Translations under genes and position numbers: made by a program | Assembly (NCBI GenBank): GCA_016200085.1 | Contig: JACQFL010000019.1 | Span: forward strand, 1-64,000 | DNA length: 64,000 nucleotides | Origin: Candidatus Rokuibacteriota bacterium | GTDB taxonomy: Bacteria; Methylomirabilota; Methylomirabilia; Rokubacteriales; CSP1-6 | Reading direction: 5' to 3' | In this document: positions 7,226 to 15,395 of the stretch, in pieces | Numbering within the stretch: the first letter of the stretch is position 1 | Layout: the number at the start of each line of letters is the position of its first letter | The notes under the pieces: generated by a model | What the model was told of the DNA's origin: nothing | The model's input: the letters and a program-made list of their open reading frames with translations, nothing else | The model's database searches: none

Positions 7226-7999
7226 TCAGGCCATCGCGCCGCCGTCGACCGTGTAGATGCCGCCGGTGACGTACGAGGCGTCGTCGCTGCAGAGGAAGAG
7301 CACGAGGGCGGCCACCTCCTCGGGGTTGCCGTAGCGCGCCAGGGGGATGGTCGCCGACATCCGCTCCCGGAACGCGCGCGCCTGCTCGGGCGTGCGCCCC
7401 TGCTCCATCAGTCCGGCCATCGGGGTGTCGATCGGCGCCGGGCAGATGGCGTTCACGCGGATGCGGTGGCGGGCGAGCTCGAGCGACGCTGTGCGCGTCA
7501 GCCCGATCACCGCGTGCTTGCTCGCGGTGTAGGCGACGAGGTTCCGCGTGCCGCGCAGTCCCGCGATCGACGCCGTGTTGACGATGGCGCCGCCGCCCCG
7601 CGCGCGCAGGGCCGGGGCCACGTGCTTGAGCCCGAGCCACACGCCCTTGACGTTCACCGCCATCACGCGATCGAAGATCTCCTCCGGGTACTCGGTGATC
7701 GGCTTCATCGCGCCGAGCACGCCGGCGTTGTTGAAGAAGCAGTCGATGCCGCCGAAGGCCCGCACCGTCTCGGCCACGTAGCGCTCGACGTCGGCGGCCC
7801 GCGTGACGTCGGCCTCCAGCACGAGCGCGCGCCCGCCGGCCTTCGCCACCGCCGCCGCGCTCTCCTCGAGCGCCGCGCGCTGCACGTCGACGAGCGCGAC
7901 GCGGGCGCCCGCGGCGGCGAAGCGCGCGGCCGTGGCCCGGCCGATGCCCCCGCCCCCGCCGGTGACGACCACGACCTTGCCGTCGAAGGGGCCGCTCAT
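7226..7999 (-). CDS. short-chain dehydrogenase/reductase (SDR)
   Basis: This 257-residue NAD(P)-dependent oxidoreductase has the classical SDR elements: the cofactor loop TGGGGGIGR near residue 13, DVQ after the second strand (Asp-38 suggesting NAD(H)), NNAG at about 90-93, and the catalytic Ser-144, Tyr-157 and Lys-161 (YTASK). It ends with the usual YVTGGIYTVDGG. I use the ATG at 7999 (MSGPFDGK), because an upstream in-frame ATG at 8047 would add 16 residues not typical of SDRs. It heads the SDR-HAD-tautomerase operon. The substrate is unknown. Confidence 0.88.
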   Translation of the reverse strand: MSGPFDGKVVVVTGGGGGIGRATAARFAAAGARVALVDVQRAALEESAAAVAKAGGRALVLEADVTRAADVERYVAETVRAFGGIDCFFNNAGVLGAMKPITEYPEEIFDRVMAVNVKGVWLGLKHVAPALRARGGGAIVNTASIAGLRGTRNLVAYTASKHAVIGLTRTASLELARHRIRVNAICPAPIDTPMAGLMEQGRTPEQARAFRERMSATIPLARYGNPEEVAALVLFLCSDDASYVTGGIYTVDGGAMA

Positions 8000-8067
8000 G
8001 GCGCTCAGGATACCTCGAAGGTCCCGAGTCGTGCGATCATGGCTCATCTCTCACGCGAGGTGACGGG

Positions 8068-9927
8068 ATGACGGACGGGGCGGACGACAGGATCGCGGCG
8101 CTCGAGGACGTGGCCACCCGGCTGCGCATCAACTCGATCCGGGCGACGACGGCGGCCGGCAGCGGCCATCCGACGAGCTGCGCCTCGGCGGCGGATCTCG
8201 TGGCGGCGATCTTCTTCGATGCCATGCGCTTCGATCCCGACCATCCGCGCGAGCCTGCCAGCGATCGCTTCGTGCTCAGCAAGGGCCACGCCGCCCCCGT
8301 GCTCTACGCCGCCTGGACCGAGGTCGGCACGGTGAAGCTCGACGAGCTCCTCAAGCTGCGCGAGCTCGGCAACGATCTCGAGGGCCATCCCACGCCGCGC
8401 CTGCCCTTCGTCGACGTCGCCACCGGCTCGCTCGGCCAGGGCCTGAGCGCGGGCGTCGGCCTCGCCATCGGCGCCCGGCTGGCCGGCACCGACGCGCGGG
8501 TCTACGTGCTCATGGGCGACGGCGAGATGGCCGAGGGCTCGGTGTGGGAGGCCGCGGGGATGGCCAGCCACGAGAAGCTCGGCAGCCTCGTCGGCATCGT
8601 CGACGTCAACGCGCTCGGCCAGTCCGGGCCGACGATGCTGGGCCACGACGTCAAGGCCTACCAGAGGCGCTTCGCAGCCTTCGGCTGGCGCACCGTCGTC
8701 ATCGACGGCCACGACATGCGCGCGGTGGTCGACGCGCTGGCGCGGGCGCGCCTTCGCCGGGACGCCCCCACGGCGATCGTCGCCCGCACGGTCAAGGGCC
8801 AGGGCATCGACGAGGTCGCCGGGCTCCAGGGCTGGCACGGCAAGGCGCTGCCCAGGGACATGGCCGAGCGCGCGATCGCGACGCTCGAGGGCCGGCTGCA
8901 CCACGTGCCCGCCCCCGCGGTGACCCGCCCCAGGCGCCGCCGCGCGAAGCCCTTGGCGAGCAACGGTCACGCCGCGCCGCCTCCGCTCGACGCGAAGCCC
9001 GGCAGCAGCGCCGCCACCCGCGAGACCTACGGCGACGCGCTCGTGCGGCTCGGCGCCGCCAACGACAAGGTGGTCGCCATCGACGGTGACGTGAAGAACT
9101 CGACGTTCGCCGAGAAGTTCCTGAAGGCCTACCCCGCTCGCTACGTCGAGGGATTCATCGCCGAGCAGAACATGATCGGCGTCGCCGGCGGCCTCGCCGC
9201 CCAGGGCTTCGTGCCCTTCGCCTCCTCGTTCGCGTGCTTTCTCGAGCGGGCCGCCGACCAGATCCGCATGCTCGGGATCTCGCGCAGCAACGTGAAGCTG
9301 TGCGGCTCGCACGCCGGGGTCAGCATCGGCGAGGATGGCCCCTCCCAGATGGCGCTCGAGGACCTCGCCTTGCTGCGCACGGTGCCGGAGGCGGTCGTCT
9401 TCTACCCGTCCGAGGCCGTCTCCACCGAGGCGTGCGTGCGCCTGGGCGCCGAGCATCACGGGATGGTCTACATCCGGACGACGCGGCCGAAGACGCCGGT
9501 GCTGTACGCCGACGACGAGCGGTTCGCCATCGGCGGGCTCAAGGTCGTGCGCGCCAGCGACGCCGACCGCTGCACCATCGTCGCCGCCGGCATCACGCTG
9601 CACGAGGCGCTGGCCGCCCACGACGAGCTGGCGAAGGACGGCATCGCGACGCGCGTGATCGATCTCTACTGCGTCAAGCCCGTGGACGCCGCCGGCCTCA
9701 AGGCCGCTGCGCGGGCCACCGGCTATCGCGTGGTCACCGTCGAGGACCACTACGCCCAGGGCGGGATCCGCGACGCCGTCCTCGAGGCCCTCGGCGACGC
9801 CGGCGTGATCCTGCACTCGCTGGCCGTCCGTGAGATTCCCCGTTCCGGGCCGCCCCAGAAGCTGCTCGAGAAATACGCGATCGACCGGGGCGCCATCGCG
9901 CGCAAGGTCCGCGAGATCCTCGGCTGA
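8068..9927 (+). CDS. tkt: transketolase
   Basis: This 619-residue thiamine-diphosphate enzyme transfers two-carbon ketol units in the pentose phosphate pathway or in carbon-fixation sugar shuffling. Visible marks are SGHPTSCASAADLVAAIFFD, SKGHAAPVLYAAW, the ThDP/Mg motif GDGEMAEGSVWEAA with VDVN downstream, and in the pyrimidine domain FIAEQNMIGVAGGLAAQG with HAGVSIGEDGPSQMALED. The C-terminal domain is complete. The length and several segments (NALGQSGPT, FGWRTVVIDGHD) resemble the shorter animal/archaeal-style transketolases rather than the roughly 660-residue E. coli type. It stands alone between a divergent SDR operon and a convergent selenoprotein. Confidence 0.92.
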   Translation: MTDGADDRIAALEDVATRLRINSIRATTAAGSGHPTSCASAADLVAAIFFDAMRFDPDHPREPASDRFVLSKGHAAPVLYAAWTEVGTVKLDELLKLRELGNDLEGHPTPRLPFVDVATGSLGQGLSAGVGLAIGARLAGTDARVYVLMGDGEMAEGSVWEAAGMASHEKLGSLVGIVDVNALGQSGPTMLGHDVKAYQRRFAAFGWRTVVIDGHDMRAVVDALARARLRRDAPTAIVARTVKGQGIDEVAGLQGWHGKALPRDMAERAIATLEGRLHHVPAPAVTRPRRRRAKPLASNGHAAPPPLDAKPGSSAATRETYGDALVRLGAANDKVVAIDGDVKNSTFAEKFLKAYPARYVEGFIAEQNMIGVAGGLAAQGFVPFASSFACFLERAADQIRMLGISRSNVKLCGSHAGVSIGEDGPSQMALEDLALLRTVPEAVVFYPSEAVSTEACVRLGAEHHGMVYIRTTRPKTPVLYADDERFAIGGLKVVRASDADRCTIVAAGITLHEALAAHDELAKDGIATRVIDLYCVKPVDAAGLKAAARATGYRVVTVEDHYAQGGIRDAVLEALGDAGVILHSLAVREIPRSGPPQKLLEKYAIDRGAIARKVREILG

Positions 9928-9937
9928 TTCCCGCCGC

Positions 9938-11419
9938 TCAGAGTCCTCGCAGGGCCAGGGTGGCGACGGCGCCGGTCACGAGGTCCACCGTGCGGATCGC
10001 GTGGTTGTTGGTGTCGGCGACGTAGAGCCTGCCGCTCGCGACGCTCACGCCGCTCGGCTCGCTGAAGCGGGCGGTCTCTCCGGCCCCGTCGCCCCGGCCC
10101 GGAGCGCCGGCGCCCGCGAACGTCCGGCACTCGGCCGTGCGCGGGTCCAGGCGCTTGATCTTGTGGTTGTAGGTGTCGACGACCCAGAGCACGCCGTCGT
10201 GCCACGCCACGCCGAGCGGGTGCTGCAGCCTGACGTTCGCGGGGCCGACCCCGTCCCGGTCGCCGAACTCGAAGAGCCCCTCGCCGACGATGGTGTGGAT
10301 CGCCCCGCCCGGCCGGGGGTCGATCCAGCGCACCGCGCTCGCCTCGCTGTCGGCGACGAACAGGTAGACGCCGTCGGTCGCCAGCCCGCTCGGCTGGTTC
10401 ATGGCCGCCTCCGGCAGTGGCCCGTCCTCGAGGGCCTCGCGGCCGTTCCCCGTGTGCGGAGCGATCGAGTCGCCACCGAGCGGCATCGCCCACAGCTGGT
10501 GCGTGCCGGCCATCGCCACGTAGAGCACCCCGCCGACGATGGCGAGGTCCCACGGCGAGCTCAGGTCGGTCTCGAGCGCCGGTCCGCCCGCGCGCGGTCC
10601 CATCAGCTGGGCGCCCGTGCCCGCGAGGGTCTCGACCGATCCCGTCGCCAGGCTCACGGCCCGTAGCGCGTGGTTCTCGGTGTCCGCGACGAGCAGCGTG
10701 CCGCCGTCGAGCGCGAGGCCCTGGGGCTGATAGAACGTCGCCGCCGTCGCGCCGCCGTCGTCGAAGCCCTCCGCCCCTGAGCCGATGACCCGCACGACCG
10801 CGCCGTCGTGGCCGGCCACCACGATCCGGTTGTGCCCGGTGTCGCTGACGAAGAGCCGATCCGCCGTGGCGAGCACCTTGCCCGGGAAGAGGAGCGGGCC
10901 GTCCGCGACGGGGCGCTCGGCAGCGGACGAGAGGGGCCGGCGATCGAGCAGGCCGGCGGCGTCGAACTCCTCGACCATCTCGTGGATCAGGCCGTCGAAC
11001 GGCTCGAGCGGGAACTCACCCTCGTGCTTGCCGATGACCTTGCCCCCGGGGTCGACGAACATCAGCGTCGGCCACGCGCGCACCGCATAGGATTGCCAGA
11101 CCCGGAAGTCGCGGTCGTTGATGACGGGATGACCGACGTCGAGCCGGAGGATCGCCGCCCGCACCGCCTCGGTCTCCTTCTCGGCGATGAACTTCGGCGA
11201 GTGCACGCCGATCACGGCCAGCTCGCGGCTCCACTTGCGCTCGAGCTTCCGCAACTGCGGAAGGATGTGCAGGCAGTTGATTCAGCAGAACGTCCAGAAG
11301 TCGAGGAGCACGAGCTTGCCGCGGAAGTCGCGCAGGCTCAGCGGACGCCCGGCGTTGAGCCACTCGGCATCGGGGGGAAAGTCGGGCGCGTTCACCTTGC
11401 CGGCGTACCGCTGCTGCAT
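9938..11419 (-). CDS. thioredoxin-like/NHL-repeat selenoprotein (NHLRC2-like), TGA read as Sec
   Basis: Read through the TGA at 11282-11284, this is a 493-residue protein. It has an N-terminal thioredoxin-like domain (about 1-150), then NHL beta-propeller repeats ([45 protein letters not shown] and others) to the C-terminus. The TGA falls at residue 46, in the frame [23 protein letters not shown]. Human NHLRC2 and relatives have C-C-I-N-C here, so the UGA replaces the first Cys of the CxxC redox motif, the usual place for Sec. A perfect 7-bp hairpin with loop AGUU follows the TGA. No signal peptide is seen, so it is probably a cytoplasmic thiol oxidoreductase. The ATG at 11419 has a GAGGAGG ribosome-binding site. 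Without readthrough the gene would be cut into a 45-residue stub and a headless propeller. Confidence 0.88.
11246..11263 (-). promoter_or_regulatory. bacterial SECIS element of the NHLRC2-like selenoprotein
   Basis: On the coding strand CTTCCGC pairs perfectly with GCGGAAG around the loop AGTT. The loop begins 25 bases after the TGA, and G is its second base, followed by U. This matches the bacterial SECIS rule: a short stem-loop inside the coding region, with G in the first two loop positions and the loop 16-37 bases after UGA. It encodes part of the helix after the redox motif (LPQLRK). Confidence 0.8.
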
Positions 11420-11452
11420 GGCGGCCTCCTCGGGCGCCCATCGTACAAGTCC

Positions 11453-11481
11453 TTGACAGCCCCGCGTGAGGGCCCGAGAAT
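11453..11481 (+). promoter_or_regulatory. sigma70-type promoter of the ATP-grasp gene
   Basis: A perfect TTGACA at 11453-11458 is followed 17 bases later by GAGAAT at 11476-11481, and the gene starts at 11515. A CATAAT at 11485-11490 is a less well-spaced alternative -10. The region also faces the divergent selenoprotein gene. Confidence 0.5.
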
Positions 11482-11514
11482 ACGCATAATCCGGTCGAGA
11501 TAGGAGCCTATACG

Positions 11515-12588
11515 GTGAGCGTCCGCCTTGTCGCGCCGATCGGCATCGTCGACGAGCATCCCGAATGGTCATCGCGCCTCATCGCAGAGCTGACCAGCCG
11601 GCGCCTGCCGTGGGAGAAGATCGACCACTCGAACCACGGCTACGACCCGCGCGACCGCCAGCCGCGGTACTCCGTCATCGTCAACCGCTCGAGCCCCTCG
11701 TCGCACCGGCGCGGTCACGGCAACGTCCTCTTCTATACCGAGGCGCTGCTGCGCCATTACGAGTCGATCGGCATCCCCGTGATCAACCCGGTGGCGGCGT
11801 ATCGCTTCGAGAAGTCGAAGGCGCTCCAGATCGATCTCTTCGAGCGGCTCGGCCTGCGCTACCCGCGCGCCGTCGTGCTGAACCATTGCGACCAGCTGCT
11901 CAAGGCGGCGGACGCCCTCCGCTTCCCGGTGGTCGTGAAGCCCAACGTCGGCGGCTCGGGCGCGGGGATCGTCCGTCTCGACTCGCGCGCCGAGCTCGAG
12001 GCGCGCGCGTCCTCGCTGGACTTCGGGCCCGACGGCACCGCGCTGCTGCAGGAGTACGTCGAGGCGCGCGAGGGCGCGATCGTCCGCGTCGAGGTGCTCG
12101 ACGGCGCCTGTCTCTATGCCATCCGCATCGTGCGCACGACGGACGATTTCAACCTCTGCCCCGCCGACATCTGCCAGGTCCCCGCAGCGGCGCCGGCGCT
12201 GGCCGCCTGCCCCGTGGACGTCACGCCGGGGATGAGCGTGAGTCGCTACGACGCCCCGCCCGAAGCCATCGAGGGCGCGCTGGCGCTCGCGCGCGTGGCG
12301 TCGATCGACGTCGGCGGCGTGGAGTATCTCGTCGGCCGCGACGACGGCCGCATCTACTTCTACGACGTCAACGCGACCTCGAACTTCGTGGCCAATGCCC
12401 CCGAGGTGCTGGGCTTCGATCCCTTTGGGCCGTTCGTCGACTCCATCGTCGCCGTCGCCACCCGCGGACGGCGGCGCGCCGCGGCCAGACGCGTCAGGAC
12501 GGCGCGGGCCGGCCGAGGGGGCCCGCGTCGGGGAGGGGCGGCGCTGGCGGCAGCGGGCCCCGCCCAGCGTCGGGGGCCGTCGGCGTAG
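11515..12588 (+). CDS. ATP-grasp family protein (RimK-like)
   Basis: This 357-residue protein has an ATP-grasp fold like RimK and related ligases that join a carboxylate to an amine or thiol. Marks are [20 protein letters not shown], the ATP-binding [38 protein letters not shown], and the metal site [13 protein letters not shown] near residue 290. The GTG at 11515 follows an ATAGGAG ribosome-binding site and a good promoter. After about residue 315 the sequence becomes an Arg/Ala-rich tail that overlaps the convergent gene by 95 bases, so the natural end may lie earlier or the tail may come from a frameshift. The substrate is unknown. Confidence 0.8.
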   Translation: MSVRLVAPIGIVDEHPEWSSRLIAELTSRRLPWEKIDHSNHGYDPRDRQPRYSVIVNRSSPSSHRRGHGNVLFYTEALLRHYESIGIPVINPVAAYRFEKSKALQIDLFERLGLRYPRAVVLNHCDQLLKAADALRFPVVVKPNVGGSGAGIVRLDSRAELEARASSLDFGPDGTALLQEYVEAREGAIVRVEVLDGACLYAIRIVRTTDDFNLCPADICQVPAAAPALAACPVDVTPGMSVSRYDAPPEAIEGALALARVASIDVGGVEYLVGRDDGRIYFYDVNATSNFVANAPEVLGFDPFGPFVDSIVAVATRGRRRAAARRVRTARAGRGGPRRGGAALAAAGPAQRRGPSA

Positions 12589-13369
12589 CGGGCGGCGCCG
12601 GCGACGTCGGCCGGCGCAGGCGCGAGCCCCGGCGCTCGCCCTCGCGCGGCCCGTCCTCGACGAAGCGCTGCAGCAGCTCGATGGTCTCGCGCGAGCGCTC
12701 CTGGAGCCCGACGCTGGCGCGCGCGATGTTGGCGGGATCGGGCGCCCCGGGCGGAATCACCTGCGGCGCCTGCGCATAGTTCTCCCAGAACGAGATCTGG
12801 TCGAAGTAGTTCATGAAGGCGATCTCGGCCTGCACGAGGTTGGAGAGCGCCCGCTGGGTCTTGTCGATCGGGCCGAGCATGAACAGCGTCACGAAGCTCG
12901 CCACCCCCAGGCCGCCGAAGACGAGCGAATAGATCTTCTGCTCGGAGTACACCGCGTACAGCGCGGCGAACAGGAAGAGACCGATCCCCACGGCGAACAT
13001 GACCCGGTTCATCCAGGTGATCGTCTTGTAGGTGCTCTTGGCGCTGTCGAAGGTCCCCTTGACGAGCGCCAGCGAGTACCCGCTCAGGTCGTCCATGCGC
13101 TTCATCTGGACCTCGAAGCGATGCTTCCACATCTTCCGCTGGAACTCGACGTCCTCGGGATGCATGGCGGGGCCGCCGGGCATGAACGGCAGAGGCGCCG
13201 GCGGGTCCGGCACCGTCACGAGGAAGCGCTTCACCTCGGCGACGTCGTCGGGCTCCAGCCGGACGTCACCGTGCGCGAGCGTCCCGTCGGGATCCGAGCG
13301 CAGCCGGCGGGCGAACGTGGGGTCTGTCTGGGCGCGCTGAACGACCTGCCAGAACCCTTCGCGTCCCAT
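12494..13369 (-). CDS. membrane protein with Nif11-like N-terminus, unknown function
   Basis: This 291-residue protein has an N-terminal helix block (FWQVVQRAQTDPTFARRLRSDP, then DVRLEPDDVAEVKRFL) that resembles the small Nif11/LigA-like leader domains of RiPP precursors. A central coiled region and two hydrophobic segments follow (VMFAVGIGLFLFAALYAVY and IYSLVFGGLGVASFVTLFMLG, about residues 123-165). Next comes an amphipathic region with NLVQAEIAFMNYFDQISF. The tail is proline-rich and overlaps the convergent ATP-grasp gene. The resemblance to leader domains is weak and is inference. It is preceded by a 65-residue gene ending 3 bases upstream, so the two are co-transcribed. Confidence 0.65.
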   Translation of the reverse strand: MGREGFWQVVQRAQTDPTFARRLRSDPDGTLAHGDVRLEPDDVAEVKRFLVTVPDPPAPLPFMPGGPAMHPEDVEFQRKMWKHRFEVQMKRMDDLSGYSLALVKGTFDSAKSTYKTITWMNRVMFAVGIGLFLFAALYAVYSEQKIYSLVFGGLGVASFVTLFMLGPIDKTQRALSNLVQAEIAFMNYFDQISFWENYAQAPQVIPPGAPDPANIARASVGLQERSRETIELLQRFVEDGPREGERRGSRLRRPTSPAPPATPTAPDAGRGPLPPAPPLPDAGPLGRPAPS

Positions 13370-13372
13370 GGC

Positions 13373-13570
13373 TCAGCCCCAGTACTGGCCGAGGTTCATC
13401 TTGCGCTGCTGGATCTGCTGCCCGTACTCCTTGGTGACTTGATAGTCCACCAGCACCTGCCCCACGACGTTCGTGAGCCATCGCTCCCGAGTCCCCGCGC
13501 TCGTCTGGGTGACGAGCTCGTCGAGAGGCTGGAGGAACTCGTCGGGAACGGTGATCGTGAATTGCGCCAT
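13373..13570 (-). CDS. small hypothetical protein
   Basis: This 65-residue protein begins MAQFTITVPDEFLQPLDELV, then has a helical segment WLTNVVGQVLVDYQVTKEYGQ. The start resembles the beta-strand/helix beginning of small ribbon-helix-helix-like or YlcI-type proteins, but no family is clear. An AGGTG-type ribosome-binding site precedes the ATG. It is the first gene of a two-gene unit with the downstream membrane protein, so a role with that protein is plausible. Confidence 0.6.
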   Translation of the reverse strand: MAQFTITVPDEFLQPLDELVTQTSAGTRERWLTNVVGQVLVDYQVTKEYGQQIQQRKMNLGQYWG

Positions 13571-13630
13571 CAGGCACCTCCGTGGGCCCCGATTATGCCA
13601 CCGACACCGGCGTGCTAGCATCCGTGGACG

Positions 13631-14476
13631 ATGCCGCGCGGCCAGATCCAGGTCGTCTACGAGGAGCCCGACGCGCGGATCGTGGTCATGGACTCGCTCA
13701 CCTTCTGTGACGCGCGCGTCGGGCCGGGCGACGTCGTCATCGCCGGCTCCTTCGCCGGCGCCACCGCTTTCGCCTTCGCCCTGGAGCGCCGCGTGCGCGG
13801 GCTGGTCGCCCACGCCGCCGGGGTGGGCAAGGACAGCGCCGGGATCTCGGGGCTCGCCTTCGCCGACCGCTTCGCCGTGCCCGCCGCCGCCGTCGAGACC
13901 ATGTCGGCACGCCTGGGCGACGGCCAGAGCGTCTTCGAGCAGGGCATCGTCGCCTACGCGAACGCCACCGCCCGCGCGCTGGACGTCCACGCCCGCGTCT
14001 CCACGGTGGAGGCGGCCTACCGGCTGGTCAAGGCAGGCCCGGGCCGCGTGACCGCCAACGCGGTCCTCGTCGAGCGCCGCCAGCGGGTCGTGCTCGAGCG
14101 CGACGGTGGGCGCGTCGTGCTCCTCGGCTCCACCAGCTTCGTCGACGCGACCAACGGCTCGGACGTGCTGTGCGTCGGCTCGCACGGCGGCCGTGTCAAC
14201 GCCCTGCCCCTGCTCGTCGCCCCGCCGCGCGGGGTGATCTTCAACGACGGCGGGATGGCGCGCGACCGCTCGGGCATGGGCGGGCTGGCCACCCTCGACG
14301 AGATCGGGGTCCCCGCGGCGACCGTCGACGCGATGTCGGCCCGGATCGGCGATCCCGAGAGCGCCTGGCACACCGGCGTGATCTCGGCGCGCAACGAGGC
14401 CGCCGCGCGCCTCGGGGTCCTGATCGGCCAGCCGGCCCGCGAGGCCGGCGAGGCGATGCTCGCGCCGCGGCATTGA
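13631..14476 (+). CDS. two-repeat protein of unknown function
   Basis: This 281-residue soluble protein consists of two related halves, about residues 16-119 and 161-263. Both halves share a GDVVIAGS/SDVLCVGS strand, an AGVGKDSAGISGLA/GGMARDRSGMGGLA loop, a VPAAAVETMSARLGD/VPAATVDAMSARIGD helix and an ARALDV/ARLGV end. The conserved D-S-A-G-I-S-G and MSAR-GD segments could form twin active or ligand sites at a pseudo-symmetric interface. I do not recognise the family. It is directly upstream of a nitrilase-hydantoinase operon (46-base gap) and may belong to it. Confidence 0.75.
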   Translation: MPRGQIQVVYEEPDARIVVMDSLTFCDARVGPGDVVIAGSFAGATAFAFALERRVRGLVAHAAGVGKDSAGISGLAFADRFAVPAAAVETMSARLGDGQSVFEQGIVAYANATARALDVHARVSTVEAAYRLVKAGPGRVTANAVLVERRQRVVLERDGGRVVLLGSTSFVDATNGSDVLCVGSHGGRVNALPLLVAPPRGVIFNDGGMARDRSGMGGLATLDEIGVPAATVDAMSARIGDPESAWHTGVISARNEAAARLGVLIGQPAREAGEAMLAPRH

Positions 14477-14522
14477 CCGCGCGCCCGCGCTCTGGCGTAG
14501 TAGCAGCCCAGGAGGACGAGTC

Positions 14523-15395
14523 ATGGCCCGGTACCTGAAAGTGGCGGCGGCGCAGATGGGTCCGAACAACGAGGGGGTGCCCCGCGAGGCCGTCGTGGAG
14601 CGCATGCTGGCGCTCCTCGAGCAGGCGATCGCGGAGAAGGTCGAGCTCATCGCCTATCCGGAGATGGCCCTCACGACCTATTTCCCCAAGCGCATCCGCA
14701 ACGATTTCGACCAGTTCTTCGAGACGGAGATGCCGCCGAAGGCCCTCGCGCCCCTGCTCGCGCGCGCGCGCGCGGCCGGGGTGGCCTGCCACGTGGGCTT
14801 CTCGGAGAAGGACGGCGGCCGCTATTTCAACACCGCGATCCTCACCGACACCGCCGGGGCGCTGCTCGGCAAGTACCGCAAGATCCACCTGCCCGGCGTC
14901 AAGGAGCCCGACGGCTACGCGCAGGTCTACGAGCCGCACTTCTTCGAGACCGGCGACACGGGCTACCGGGTCTGGCCGCTCGGCGGGGCGACGGTCGGCG
15001 TGGCGATTTGCCAGGACCGCCGCTACGGCGAGACGTACCGTATGCTCGGGCTGCAGGGCGCCGAGATCGTGCTCATCGGCTACAACACGCCGCTCTCGCC
15101 GCTGGCGCTCTCGCAGAACGAGCTGGTGATGCGGGCCGGAGCCTACGAGAATAGCCTGTTCGTGGTCGGCATCGCCAAGGCGGGGGTCGAGGACGGGCTC
15201 ACCCTGATCGGCGGCTCGTGCGTCATCGATCCCTTCGGCGAGGTCCTCGCCAAGGCGGCGACGACGGGCGACGAGCTGATCGCGGCCCGCATCGACCTCG
15301 ATCACCGGCTCCCCGCGCTCAAGCGCTGGAACTTCTACGGCCGCCGGCACCCCGAGCACTACGGGCTCATCACCCACCCGGTGCGGCCGGCATGA
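14523..15395 (+). CDS. nitrilase superfamily amidohydrolase (N-carbamoylase-like)
   Basis: This 290-residue enzyme hydrolyses a C-N bond of an amide or carbamoyl compound. The catalytic triad is visible: Glu-47 (AYPEMALT), Lys-120 (YRKIHLPG) and Cys-163 (AICQDRRYG). The PGVKEPDGYAQVYEPHFFETG segment and C-terminal RRHPEHYGLIT resemble N-carbamoyl-D-amino acid hydrolases and beta-ureidopropionases. Its stop overlaps the start of a dihydropyrimidinase-like gene (ATGA), which would supply an N-carbamoyl acid, so the pair probably completes ring opening and decarbamoylation of a cyclic ureide. An AGGAGGACG ribosome-binding site precedes the ATG. Confidence 0.88.
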   Translation: MARYLKVAAAQMGPNNEGVPREAVVERMLALLEQAIAEKVELIAYPEMALTTYFPKRIRNDFDQFFETEMPPKALAPLLARARAAGVACHVGFSEKDGGRYFNTAILTDTAGALLGKYRKIHLPGVKEPDGYAQVYEPHFFETGDTGYRVWPLGGATVGVAICQDRRYGETYRMLGLQGAEIVLIGYNTPLSPLALSQNELVMRAGAYENSLFVVGIAKAGVEDGLTLIGGSCVIDPFGEVLAKAATTGDELIAARIDLDHRLPALKRWNFYGRRHPEHYGLITHPVRPA

